Positions 55,164-63,397 of a DNA stretch of 64,000 nucleotides are shown one piece after another. Each line of letters begins with the position of its first letter. Within the stretch, counting starts at the first letter, position 1. Source of the stretch: Candidatus Methylomicrobium oryzae (lineage in GTDB: Bacteria; Pseudomonadota; Gammaproteobacteria; Methylococcales; Methylomonadaceae). The notes beneath the pieces were generated by a model. It had not been told where the DNA came from and ran no database searches. It saw only the letters and a list, made by a program, of their open reading frames with translations. The translations under genes were made by a program, and so were the position numbers. The stretch lies in contig NZ_JAERVK010000010.1 of assembly GCF_016745425.1 (NCBI RefSeq), forward strand, positions 104,064 through 168,063, given 5' to 3'.

Positions 55164-55565
55164 ATGCCATCACCCCGATTCAAATCTGGCATTTCTGGCA
55201 ATCCAGCAGGAAGACCAGCCGGAAAAACCCCTGGCGCACAGATTCGCAAGGCCATCGAAAAGCGTAAGGATGAGATTCTGCAGGCCGTAATCGAGGCGGC
55301 CATTGCTGGGGACATGCAAGCCTGCACGATGCTGCTCGACCGGATCACACCGCCCTTGAAGCCGGTCGCCGCGCAAATCGCGCTATCGGTGCCGGATGGG
55401 GCGGGATTGTCGGAACAAGGCGCAGCGGTCGTTACAGCGGCGCTGTCTGGGCAGATTCCACCGGATATTGGCAGCCAGCTCATTACCGCGCTGGCGGCGC
55501 AGTCGAAAATCATTGAGATCGACCAATTAATCAAACGGGTGGAAGCCCTGGAGCAAAAGAAATGA
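55164..55565 (+). CDS. DUF5681-like phage-type protein
   Basis: This 133-residue protein has the N-terminal signature FKSGISGNPAGRPAGKTPGA, the Gly/Pro/Arg motif of DUF5681 proteins found near phage terminase or packaging genes. The remainder is helical. AAGGAGG precedes the start. Here no terminase is present, so its role is unclear; it might interact with a helper phage if the island is a satellite. It overlaps the next gene by 4 bp. Confidence 0.75.
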   Translation: MPSPRFKSGISGNPAGRPAGKTPGAQIRKAIEKRKDEILQAVIEAAIAGDMQACTMLLDRITPPLKPVAAQIALSVPDGAGLSEQGAAVVTAALSGQIPPDIGSQLITALAAQSKIIEIDQLIKRVEALEQKK

Positions 55566-55765
55566 GCATCAAAACAAGACTAGAAAAACTGGAGCAGCTG
55601 CAGCACACGAGATTGCCGACCGCCGGCCGCGTGATCGTCGAAGCCCACGAAGCCGGCCAAGCGGCAGCGCGATGGCTGGCGGAAAATCCGGGGAAGCCAC
55701 TGCCTGACCTATTGGTCGTTCGCGAGATCATGGACCCACCGACGGCGGCGCTTGGGTCGATGTGA
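55562..55765 (+). CDS. Small island protein (67 aa)
   Basis: This 67-residue product coupled to the DUF5681-like gene begins SIKTRLEKLEQLQHTRLPTA (coiled-coil start), followed by VIVEAHEAGQAAARWLAENP. The family is unknown. The ATGA overlap supports it as a genuine gene. Confidence 0.6.
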   Translation: MSIKTRLEKLEQLQHTRLPTAGRVIVEAHEAGQAAARWLAENPGKPLPDLLVVREIMDPPTAALGSM

Positions 55766-55793
55766 TATGTAACGTCAAGCCTGCCAAATTTTA

Positions 55794-55823
55794 TTGACAC
55801 ACAAGCTCAAGCAGAGCTATTCT
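55794..55823 (+). promoter_or_regulatory. Strong promoter for the island leader transcript
   Basis: A perfect TTGACA (55794-55799), an 18-bp spacer and TATTCT (55818-55823) make this one of the best sigma-70 matches in the window. It starts a transcript with about 250 nt of untranslated leader before the gene at 56080. Confidence 0.65.
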
Positions 55824-55829
55824 TTCCTG

Positions 55830-56079
55830 GCGGTCCCTGTTGGCCGCCGGGAATCTCACCCCGCTTTAATCAACAAGATGCCGGCGCATCTGATGCGCTA
55901 TTTTTTTGCCTATCGGTTTTACGGTACGGGATACCTGTATCGTTTGCATGATGGTGGGTTGGTACAGGCCGCCTTCGGGCGGGCCGTTTCCTTGTTGAGC
56001 GGTAGTGAGATCCTGTATCAGTCCACCGCCCAATCTCACAGGCGGCGGTCTTCTCAGCTATCAACAAGGAGCCATCCCA
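55830..56079 (+). ncRNA. Structured leader RNA with alternative pairing that can hide a ribosome-binding site
   Basis: Between promoter and ATG 56080 I see: ATCAACAAG at 55869-55877; a UUCG-loop hairpin GGCCGCC-TTCG-GGC(G)GGCC at 55967-55985 followed by GTTT; CCTTGTTGA at 55990-55998; GTGAGAT/ATCTCAC (56005-56011/56033-56039); CCGCC/GGCGG (56026-56030/56041-56045); and ATCAACAAGG at 56060-56069 directly over the AAGGAG ribosome site. CCTTGTTGA can pair with the last element (9-11 bp) or with the first (8 bp). A short aromatic-rich frame (starts MPAHLMRYFFAYRFYGTGYL, 55878) also crosses it. Confidence 0.5.
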
Positions 56080-56562
56080 ATGACCACCCCAACCAATCCT
56101 TTCCCGCATCGTTTCGACACGACGCAAGCCTACGATCCCGTTCATGTTAAGGCTCCCGCCAGACGGGACTATAAGCCCGAAGTCAAACCCTTATCTCTTT
56201 CCGAACTGCCATTTGTCTATCGACCCAAACGCGGCGCCAAGAACGCCAGCAATTGGTGCGTTACGCCGATAGATGACTACGGCCTGGCGTGCGAAATTGG
56301 CCGGGAATACGCCGCACACTTCGCCCAATACATGAAAGATAACCCGTGCCTGGTCGGCTCGAACGTCCTGGGCTACATCATTGAAGACATCGACTTCAAG
56401 GACAACTCGGATGCGAAGGGCTACTGGGTAGGATTCTTTTCGCACTTGGAGCGCCTGATCTATGCTCAAGCTCAGCGTATGGACGTGTTTGCAGACGTGG
56501 ATCGGGTCAACGCCTCCTATGCCGAAGTCGTGGGTAAGGCAAGGGCGAAGCCGAAAGATTGA
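56080..56562 (+). CDS. Island protein of unknown function downstream of the structured leader
   Basis: This 160-residue soluble protein starts at ATG 56080, AAGGAG 10 bp upstream. It begins TTPTNPFPHRFDTTQAYDPV and has RPKRGAKNASNWCVTPIDDYGLACEIGREYAAHFAQYM followed by NVLGYIIEDIDF and GYWVGFFSHLERLIYAQAQR. No family is recognised. Its ribosome site can be sequestered by the leader, and a terminator follows its stop, so it seems to be a singly regulated gene. Confidence 0.65.
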   Translation: MTTPTNPFPHRFDTTQAYDPVHVKAPARRDYKPEVKPLSLSELPFVYRPKRGAKNASNWCVTPIDDYGLACEIGREYAAHFAQYMKDNPCLVGSNVLGYIIEDIDFKDNSDAKGYWVGFFSHLERLIYAQAQRMDVFADVDRVNASYAEVVGKARAKPKD

Positions 56563-56580
56563 CCAAGCGCTACACCAACG

Positions 56581-56605
56581 AAGCCCGGCAAGTCCGGGCT
56601 TTTTT
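56581..56605 (+). terminator. Intrinsic terminator after the leader-controlled gene
   Basis: AAGCCCGG and CCGGGCTT form an 8-bp stem with loop CAAGT, followed by six T. Confidence 0.92.
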
Positions 56606-56623
56606 GTATCAATGATAGAAGGG

Positions 56624-57025
56624 CTACTGCTTAAAACTTCTCACTACGTATTTTTCAATTTTGCTTGACGGCTCAATTTCGGTTGATCCAACGAACCTAT
56701 CTCCAAAGTCTACCCAAACTTTCAAAAAGTAGACTTCCCCTTTTTCAAAAGTGAAGTTTGAGATTTGTCTAATAAGTCCTGCATCCGCATACAATTGATG
56801 CTTGCCTGGATTTACTTTTATCTTAAGCGGTTTTTCGGATGTGACTGTGCCTTGTAATTGGTTGTCGACATAGACCTTAAATTCGTCATTAATCCCCTGT
56901 TCGTGATAGATAACTAAAGTCGACTCGTCGTCTGATAACGGAGTGGCATCAACAGGAACGGTTATTATTGTGCTGCAGCCAACCAATAATGAGAGAATCA
57001 CTGAAAGAAAAATTATCTTATGCAT
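56624..57025 (-). CDS. Small lipoprotein, island cargo
   Basis: This 133-residue protein has a lipoprotein signal KIIFLSVILSLLVGC, with the lipobox LVGC at residues 14-17. The mature part is beta-rich (LVIYHEQGINDEFKVYVDNQ, PLKIKVNPGKHQLYADAG, GEVYFLKVWVDFGDRF), resembling DUF2846/PEGA-type lipoproteins. The gene is visibly AT-rich compared with the chromosome and faces against the rest of the island. It is probably acquired cargo. It ends with KYVVRSFKQ. Confidence 0.75.
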   Translation of the reverse strand: MHKIIFLSVILSLLVGCSTIITVPVDATPLSDDESTLVIYHEQGINDEFKVYVDNQLQGTVTSEKPLKIKVNPGKHQLYADAGLIRQISNFTFEKGEVYFLKVWVDFGDRFVGSTEIEPSSKIEKYVVRSFKQ

Positions 57026-57075
57026 TGTAACCTGCCTTTTTAGGGAAGTCAGGGCAACCCCAGTTTTTTTATACC

Positions 57076-57510
57076 TTAACTGATCCGTTTACCGATCATT
57101 TTGCCCACGTCATAACACTGATTATTGCCAAGGCCAGCGCTCAAATAAGTCCCGGCCAGAGTTTTTGCGTACCCATACTTATCGAGATTTATAGTGCCGA
57201 TCATTTCAGCATGATTGTTGTTGTCGGCATAAAAAAAAGCATCAAAAGACAATTGGTTCAAACCGATAAATGATACCTTCAAATCGGCCACAAAATCGGG
57301 CGTTGCTTTTACAGCATCAAAGAAAACTGACGCAGATGATTCGGTATCAAAGCGAATGAAAAACTTTCTGCTGTTCGAGCGGTTTAGCTTGAGCGGACGA
57401 AGCCCTGGGCAATACTCTGTGCCCGAGATAATCGTAAGCGCAAAGGTTTCGCCAGTAGCATACGCATTCCCCGCAATCGCAAATATCAGCACAGCCAGTA
57501 ACTTTTTCAT
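57076..57510 (-). CDS. Small secreted protein, island cargo
   Basis: This 144-residue protein starts at ATG 57510 (a longer in-frame start would lack a signal). The signal peptide KKLLAVLIFAIAGNAYA precedes a mature domain with two cysteines (TEYCPGLRPL and GNNQCYDVGK) that could pair. The family is not recognised. It is AT-rich like the lipoprotein gene 50 bp away on the same strand, and both are probably co-transcribed. Confidence 0.65.
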   Translation of the reverse strand: MKKLLAVLIFAIAGNAYATGETFALTIISGTEYCPGLRPLKLNRSNSRKFFIRFDTESSASVFFDAVKATPDFVADLKVSFIGLNQLSFDAFFYADNNNHAEMIGTINLDKYGYAKTLAGTYLSAGLGNNQCYDVGKMIGKRIS

Positions 57511-57641
57511 AACGCCCGTCCTTCGTTGATTTGAAAGCGGCGAGTTTAGCATAGGATGAGGATAGCGATAAAATCACCCTGGCGGATCGGGAGCGGCGGC
57601 GGTTGAATCTGGATCAGTCAAAAGGCTTTGCTAAATCTGGA

Positions 57642-57662
57642 GTGTAACCCCGGCGTAACCCC
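57642..57662 (+). repeat. Integrase arm-type site candidate, right end
   Basis: It is identical over 21 bp to 49498-49518 in the same orientation and lies 33 bp inside the right attachment repeat. Repeats of this kind next to both att sites are expected for arm-binding by tyrosine integrases. Confidence 0.7.
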
Positions 57663-57695
57663 AAATATCAATAAGGGTTAGGGTTATTGTATAAC

Positions 57696-57783
<88 letters not shown>

Positions 57784-57837
57784 TTGGTGAAGGGGCTTTT
57801 GAAGAGCTGCATATTAAACCATAGATGGTGCTTTATT

Positions 57838-58851
57838 TTAAGCCCTTTCTGCAAGATTTTTATCGAGATGCAGCGCTAAAAACTCCGGGATCCTTTGTTC
57901 CAGCCAGTAGCGTGGCCGGAAAGGGTAGGCGCCGGTAACGAAGCCGACATGGCCGCCGTTTTGGGCGATTTCCAGATGGACGCTGGGCGACAGCTCATGT
58001 GCTTCGGGCAGCACTTCGAGAGTCATGAAGGGATCGTCGGCGGCTTGGATGACTAAAGTCGGCACCGCGATCGACTTGAGAAACTGACGGGAACTGGACC
58101 GCTGGTAGTAGTCGTGTACGTCGCGGTAGCCGTGCAGCCTTGCGACGACGATATCGTCGTATTGCCAGAACGAGTCGATTTCGGCGAGGTTGCCGAGCTG
58201 TCTGATTTTTTCGGCTTCCGCCTCGATCCCGAGCGTTTCCAGATGCTGCAGTTTCAAGCGGACGTACTGCTTGAGCTCGCTTAGCAGATTTCCACGGTAA
58301 ATTTTCGAAAATCCCCGGTCGAGTTTACTCGCGCAGACGCTCAGCACCAGCGGCACCGAAACCGCAATCGCAGCGAACAGGCTGAGACGGTCGCTCTGTT
58401 CGCCGAGCCATTTCAGCAGCACGTTCCCCCCCAGCGAAAACCCGATCGCGGCCATCGGAGTTTCCGGTTCGCGCTCGCGCAGGGTCCGGTAAAGGAAATG
58501 GATGTCTTCGGTTTCGCCGGAATGGTAGCAGCGCGCCAGGCGGTTCGATTCGCCGCTGCAGCCGCGGAAATTCAGCGCGACGGTGCGCAGGCCCATTTTC
58601 GCCAGGGTGTGCTGCAAGCCCTTGATGTAGCCGGACTCCGAGCTGCCGGTTAGACCGTGCAGCAGGATCACGATCGGTTGCCCGGTTTCGCCGCAGTGAT
58701 CGATATCGAGAAAATCGTTATCCGGCGTGGTTAAGCGTTCCCGGCGCAACGCGCGGGGCGGTTTAGTCGTCCGGAAATAAGCCGGGAAGATCGTTTGCAG
58801 ATGGGCATTTTTCAGCCACCAGGCCGGTTTGAAGGAACTGTGAATGATCAT
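57838..58851 (-). CDS. yheT: YheT-type alpha/beta-hydrolase
   Basis: This 337-residue protein starts FKPAWWLKNAHLQTIFPAYF, the YheT-family N-terminus. The hydrolase core has VILLHGLTGSSESGYIKGL, ALNFRGCSGESNR, nucleophile elbow GFSLGGNVLLKWLGE and a late NGGHVGFVTG with the catalytic His. The substrate is unknown; plant and fungal relatives include acyltransferase or esterase activities. It is convergent with the tRNA-Thr region and not part of the island. Confidence 0.9.
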   Translation of the reverse strand: MIIHSSFKPAWWLKNAHLQTIFPAYFRTTKPPRALRRERLTTPDNDFLDIDHCGETGQPIVILLHGLTGSSESGYIKGLQHTLAKMGLRTVALNFRGCSGESNRLARCYHSGETEDIHFLYRTLREREPETPMAAIGFSLGGNVLLKWLGEQSDRLSLFAAIAVSVPLVLSVCASKLDRGFSKIYRGNLLSELKQYVRLKLQHLETLGIEAEAEKIRQLGNLAEIDSFWQYDDIVVARLHGYRDVHDYYQRSSSRQFLKSIAVPTLVIQAADDPFMTLEVLPEAHELSPSVHLEIAQNGGHVGFVTGAYPFRPRYWLEQRIPEFLALHLDKNLAERA

Positions 58852-59119
58852 TCGAGGGACTTATGAAGCTGATGAGGTAGTTAGACAGGCCGATGCGGAA
58901 ACCGGGGGATTTGAACAGTAGGCCTTCACACATTCTTCTGCGCCAAGCCCGCTTAAGCTAATTCCCTAGACCTCTTTCCAAACCTGCCGTGAATTTTCGT
59001 ATTCTATCGGCTTGGCCTGGCGGTTGCCGTTTCGTTTCTTTGCAAAATTGTCGCACGGCCTTTGCATTGAGGATAAACTCTGCCGACAACATGCTCTTAA
59101 ATCGATAAGGAGGCGATAT

Positions 59120-59329
59120 ATGATGATGAATATACCCAATATTTTCCAGGTTTTCATTCTGGGACTCTTTCTGTTCCTGCCGGTTTGCCTGATCTATCGC
59201 AAGGCCGGTTTTCATCCCGCTTGGGCCGCGTTGGTGTTTTTGCCGGTTTTCGGCATGCTGCTGGTTTTTCTCCAGTTGGCGCTTTTGCCGTGGCCCAATC
59301 GCCGCAGCGAGCTGGAGCGTAAATTATGA
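59120..59329 (+). CDS. Small membrane protein with RKAGF motif, copy 1
   Basis: This 69-residue protein starts at ATG 59120 behind AAGGAGG (three consecutive ATG codons). Two transmembrane helices are predicted (FQVFILGLFLFLPVCLIY and WAALVFLPVFGMLLVFLQ) with YRKAGFHPAW between them and NRRSELERKL at the end. It overlaps the next gene by 4 bp. The next gene has the same IxRKAGFxxxW pattern, so the two are paralogues that may form a heterodimer. Function unknown. Confidence 0.7.
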   Translation: MMMNIPNIFQVFILGLFLFLPVCLIYRKAGFHPAWAALVFLPVFGMLLVFLQLALLPWPNRRSELERKL

Positions 59330-59526
59330 CCTTGCTATTTTATATTCTGTTGCCGATCTATGTCGGATTTTGTCTTTGGCTGGGTTTCCGGATCATCCGG
59401 AAAGCCGGTTTCGACGGTTGGTGGACCTTGATGCTGCTGCTTCCGGTCGTCAATATCGTAATGATTTGGGTCTTCGCTTTCATGCGCTGGCCGGCTTTAA
59501 GAGAAGATGTCAAACAGGACTTGTAA
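59326..59526 (+). CDS. Small membrane protein with RKAGF motif, copy 2
   Basis: This 66-residue protein overlaps copy 1 (ATGA). The first helix is LLFYILLPIYVGFCLWLGF, then RIIRKAGFDGWW, then a second helix TLMLLLPVVNIVMIWVFAFM and a charged end REDVKQDL. It lies 6 bp upstream of the 5-oxoprolinase ATG, so the three genes form an operon. A membrane role for the oxoprolinase system is possible but unsupported. Confidence 0.7.
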   Translation: MTLLFYILLPIYVGFCLWLGFRIIRKAGFDGWWTLMLLLPVVNIVMIWVFAFMRWPALREDVKQDL

Positions 59527-59532
59527 TACGGG

Positions 59533-62500
59533 ATGAGACGCTGGCAATTCTGGATAGATCGGGGCGGCACGTTTACCGACCTGGTGGCCTTGAGCCCGGA
59601 AGGGCATATCGTGACTCGCAAACTGCTGTCGGAAAATCCCGAACGTTACCGGGATGCGGCGTTGCAGGGTATCCGGGAGATCTTGCGGTTGCCTGCCGGG
59701 GAACCGTTGGCGGAGTTCGTCGACTGCGTCAAAATGGGCACCACGGTCGGCACCAATGCCTTGCTCGAACGCAAAGGTGCGAGGGTCGCTTTGGCGATCA
59801 CGCGCGGCTTGAAGGATTGTCTGAGGATCGGCTATCAGAACAGGCCGGACATTTTTGCGCTGAACATCTGCCTTCCCGAGCAATTGTACGAGACGGCGGT
59901 CGAGATCGATGCGCGGGTGACCGCGCACGGCGAAGTACTTAAGGCGCTGGATGCCGAACAAACGGGGCGGCAGTTGCAGGCCTTGTACGATCAGGGTTAC
60001 CGGGTGCTGGCAATCGTGCTGATGCACGCTTGGCGCTACCCCGAACACGAACGGCTATTGGCTGGGATTGCCCGCCAAATCGGCTTTACGCAGGTGTCGG
60101 TTTCGCACGAAGGCAGTCCGCTGATGAAGATCGTCAGCCGGGGCGATACGACGGTAGTCGATGCGTATTTATCGCCATTGCTCAAACATTATGTGTCCCA
60201 GGTCGCCGAAGATTTGAGTAATCCGAAGAGTTATCCAGGAAGGGAAGGGCTCCAAGTCGGCAAATCGACAGCGGAGAAGGGAGGTCAGCCGCGCCTGATG
60301 TTCATGCAGTCGAACGGCGGGCTAACCAAGGCGCATGCGTTTCAAGGCAAGGATTGTATTCTTTCAGGACCGGCCGGCGGCATCGTTGGAGCAGCAGCGG
60401 TAGCCGAACGGGCGGGCTTCGGCAAAATCATCGCCTTCGACATGGGCGGCACCTCGACCGATGTCGCGCATTATGCGGGCGAACTGGAGCGCAGTTTCGA
60501 AACCGAGGTGGCCGGAATCCGGATGCGCGCGCCGATGATGGCGATCCATACGGTCGCGGCGGGCGGCGGCTCGATTCTGCACTTTGACGGGATACGGTAC
60601 CGCGTCGGCCCGGAGTCGGCGGGCGCGAACCCCGGCCCAGCCTGTTACCGGCGCGGCGGGCCGTTGACCGTGACCGATGCGAATCTGCTGCTCGGCAAGC
60701 TGCCGCTGTTTCCGAGTGTTTTCGGCCCGAACGGCGATTTGCCGCCGGATGCCGAAAGGGTCCGGGAACTGTTCGGCGGCTTGACCGAACGTACCAATGC
60801 ACAAACCGGCGATGCGAGCAGCCTCGAGCAGGTTGCCGAAGGCTTTGTGGACATCGCGGTCGAAAATATGGCGGCGGCCATCAAAAAAATCTCGGTGCAG
60901 AGAGGCTACAATGTCGCCGAATACACCCTGTGCTGCTACGGCGCGGCGGGCGGACAGCATGCCTGCAAGATTGCTGATCGTCTCGGCATGCAGACCGTGC
61001 TGCTGCATCCTCTGGCCGGGGTGTTGTCGGCTTACGGGATGGGGCTGGCCGATTTCCGAGTACTGAAGGAGCAGGCGCTGGAATTGCCCTGGGATGAGGT
61101 TTCAGAGGCTATTTTGCATGCCCGGCTGCAGGGGCTTGAAGAACAGGGCAGACAGGCGCTGAACGCGCAGGGCGTGGGTGATTTGCAGGTGCGAACCGTA
61201 CGGCGTCTGCTGTTGCGCTTCCAGGGCACCGATACGAGTCTTCCGGTCGATGTTGCCGATAAGGCGGTGATGCTTGAGGATTTCAAACGGAAATACCGCC
61301 AACGTTTCGGGTTTTGCTATGAAGACCGCCCCTTGCTGGTCGAGACTGCGCTGGTGGAGTGTATCGGCAGCGAGGCATATGTGCTCGGCGCCGATGCCGT
61401 TCAGGCCGGAGGCAGTGGCCTTCCCGAGTCATTTACCTCGATGTTCAGCCACGGCCAATGGCATCGGACGCCGGTTTTTCACAGAGATAGTCTGCGGATT
61501 TCCGAATCTATCGACGGCCCTGCGATCATCGTCGAGCCGACCTCGACGATCGTGATCGAGCCCGGTTGGCGAGGCGAATTGCGCCAAGACGGCAATCTTC
61601 TGTTGAGCCGCGTGCAGCCGATCACGCGAGCTTATGCGACAGGTACCCGCGCCGATCCGGTGCTGCTTGAAATCTTTAACAAACTGTTCATGTCGATCGC
61701 CGAACAGATGGGATTCGTGCTGCAAAACACCGCGCATTCGGTCAACATCAAAGAGCGCCTGGATTTTTCCTGTGCGCTGTTCGACGCGGAGGGGCGGTTG
61801 ATTGCAAACGCGCCGCACATTCCGGTGCATCTGGGCTCGATGGGCGAAAGCGTGCAGGCGTTGCTTCGGCGGCATCGGGACGACTGGAAGCCCGGCGATG
61901 TGTATTTGCTCAACTCACCGTACGCGGGCGGAACTCATCTGCCGGACATTACCGTGGTGACGCCGGTGTTTGCGCCGGGCGGTGAAGAATTGCTGTTCTT
62001 CACCGCCTCGCGCGGACATCATGCCGACATCGGCGGTATCTCACCGGGATCGATGCCCGCGCACAGTCGCCTCATCGAGGAGGAAGGCGTCTGCAGCGAA
62101 GGGTTCAAAATCGTCGAGCAAGGCCGTTTCCGGGAAGCCGAGCTGCGTGCTTGGCTGAGTTCCGGCACCTATCCGGCGCGCAATCCGGAACAGAATCTTG
62201 CCGACCTGCAGGCGCAGATTGCGGCGAACGAAAAAGGGGCGCACGAACTGCTGCAGATGGTCGAACATTATTCGCTGCCGGTCGTGCAGGCCTATATGCG
62301 CTATGTGCAGGACAATGCCGAAGCTTGTGTGCGCGCAGTGCTGGAAAAGCTGCCCGGCGGCTCGTTCGAACAGGTCATGGACGACGGCGCGAAGATCCGA
62401 GTAGAAATCAGCATCGATCGCGAGCAGCGCCGGGCGCGAATCGATTTTTCCGGCACTTCCGAACAACTCGCGAGCAATTTCAATGCGCCGGCGGCGGTGT

Positions 62501-63174
62501 GCAAGGCGGCCGTCCTGTACGTGTTCAGGACCCTGGTGCAGGACGATATCCCGTTGAATGCAGGCTGCCTGAAGCCGCTCGACATCATGATACCGGAAGG
62601 GTCGCTATTGAATCCGAGTTATCCGGCTGCGGTGGTCGCAGGGAATGTCGAAACCTCGCAGATGATCGTTGATACGCTGTACGGCGCATTAGGCGTTTTG
62701 GCCGCGTCGCAGGGTACGATGAACAATTTCACGTTCGGCAACGGCCGCTACCAGTATTACGAAACGATCTGCGGGGGCGCCGGTGCGGGCCGGGGCTTCG
62801 ACGGTTGTTCGGCGGTGCACACCCACATGACCAACTCGCGCATCACCGATCAGGAAGTGCTGGAATGGCGTTTCCCTGTGCTACTGAATGAGTTTTCGAT
62901 TCGCGAACACAGTGGCGGCGAGGGACGTTGGCGGGGAGGGGACGGCGCGGTGCGCCGGATCCGGTTCCTGGAGCCGATGACCGCAGGGATTCTATCCGGC
63001 CGCCGAAGGGCGGCGCCTTTCGGCCTCGACGGCGGTAAGGCCGGAATGCCCGGCGTCAATCGCGTGATCCGCCGCGAGGGGACGATTGAAGTCGTTCCGG
63101 GCTGCGCCCAAATCGAAATGGCATCGGGAGATCAGTTTCAAATCGAAACCCCGGGCGGAGGTGGATGCGGTTAG
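59533..63174 (+). CDS. 5-oxoprolinase (HyuA-HyuB fusion)
   Basis: This 1213-residue cytosolic enzyme would hydrolyse 5-oxo-L-proline to glutamate with ATP. The HyuA-like N-terminal half starts [15 protein letters not shown] and has [39 protein letters not shown] and AAGGGSIL. The HyuB half begins around residue 700 ([17 protein letters not shown]) and has [38 protein letters not shown] and the closing [10 protein letters not shown]. Length and order match eukaryotic and bacterial OplAH-type fusion enzymes. The start ATG 59533 follows the second miniprotein by 6 bp. Confidence 0.92.
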   Translation: MRRWQFWIDRGGTFTDLVALSPEGHIVTRKLLSENPERYRDAALQGIREILRLPAGEPLAEFVDCVKMGTTVGTNALLERKGARVALAITRGLKDCLRIGYQNRPDIFALNICLPEQLYETAVEIDARVTAHGEVLKALDAEQTGRQLQALYDQGYRVLAIVLMHAWRYPEHERLLAGIARQIGFTQVSVSHEGSPLMKIVSRGDTTVVDAYLSPLLKHYVSQVAEDLSNPKSYPGREGLQVGKSTAEKGGQPRLMFMQSNGGLTKAHAFQGKDCILSGPAGGIVGAAAVAERAGFGKIIAFDMGGTSTDVAHYAGELERSFETEVAGIRMRAPMMAIHTVAAGGGSILHFDGIRYRVGPESAGANPGPACYRRGGPLTVTDANLLLGKLPLFPSVFGPNGDLPPDAERVRELFGGLTERTNAQTGDASSLEQVAEGFVDIAVENMAAAIKKISVQRGYNVAEYTLCCYGAAGGQHACKIADRLGMQTVLLHPLAGVLSAYGMGLADFRVLKEQALELPWDEVSEAILHARLQGLEEQGRQALNAQGVGDLQVRTVRRLLLRFQGTDTSLPVDVADKAVMLEDFKRKYRQRFGFCYEDRPLLVETALVECIGSEAYVLGADAVQAGGSGLPESFTSMFSHGQWHRTPVFHRDSLRISESIDGPAIIVEPTSTIVIEPGWRGELRQDGNLLLSRVQPITRAYATGTRADPVLLEIFNKLFMSIAEQMGFVLQNTAHSVNIKERLDFSCALFDAEGRLIANAPHIPVHLGSMGESVQALLRRHRDDWKPGDVYLLNSPYAGGTHLPDITVVTPVFAPGGEELLFFTASRGHHADIGGISPGSMPAHSRLIEEEGVCSEGFKIVEQGRFREAELRAWLSSGTYPARNPEQNLADLQAQIAANEKGAHELLQMVEHYSLPVVQAYMRYVQDNAEACVRAVLEKLPGGSFEQVMDDGAKIRVEISIDREQRRARIDFSGTSEQLASNFNAPAAVCKAAVLYVFRTLVQDDIPLNAGCLKPLDIMIPEGSLLNPSYPAAVVAGNVETSQMIVDTLYGALGVLAASQGTMNNFTFGNGRYQYYETICGGAGAGRGFDGCSAVHTHMTNSRITDQEVLEWRFPVLLNEFSIREHSGGEGRWRGGDGAVRRIRFLEPMTAGILSGRRRAAPFGLDGGKAGMPGVNRVIRREGTIEVVPGCAQIEMASGDQFQIETPGGGGCG

Positions 63175-63397
63175 CGAAGGGCTGGGCGGTGGAGTGGAAA
63201 AGGGAAGAGTGTATCGAAGAATCGGCTTGAGTCATATGAAAATGGCTGTTCGGCTTCAATCCCAGAACCCTGGGACTTAGGATTGCCGAACGAATCCCCC
63301 GACCGCGCAAGGCAAGCTTTACCCGTGAATAGGTTTAGCATATGATTACACTGATTTGCTCTTTAATTATTAAAATAAAAGAAAGGTAACCTTAAAC
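63175..63397. other. Intergenic region before the repeat protein
   Basis: About 220 bp with an AT-rich stretch (63340-63395) just before the AAAGG ribosome site. I see no clear promoter hexamers or terminator. Confidence 0.4.
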
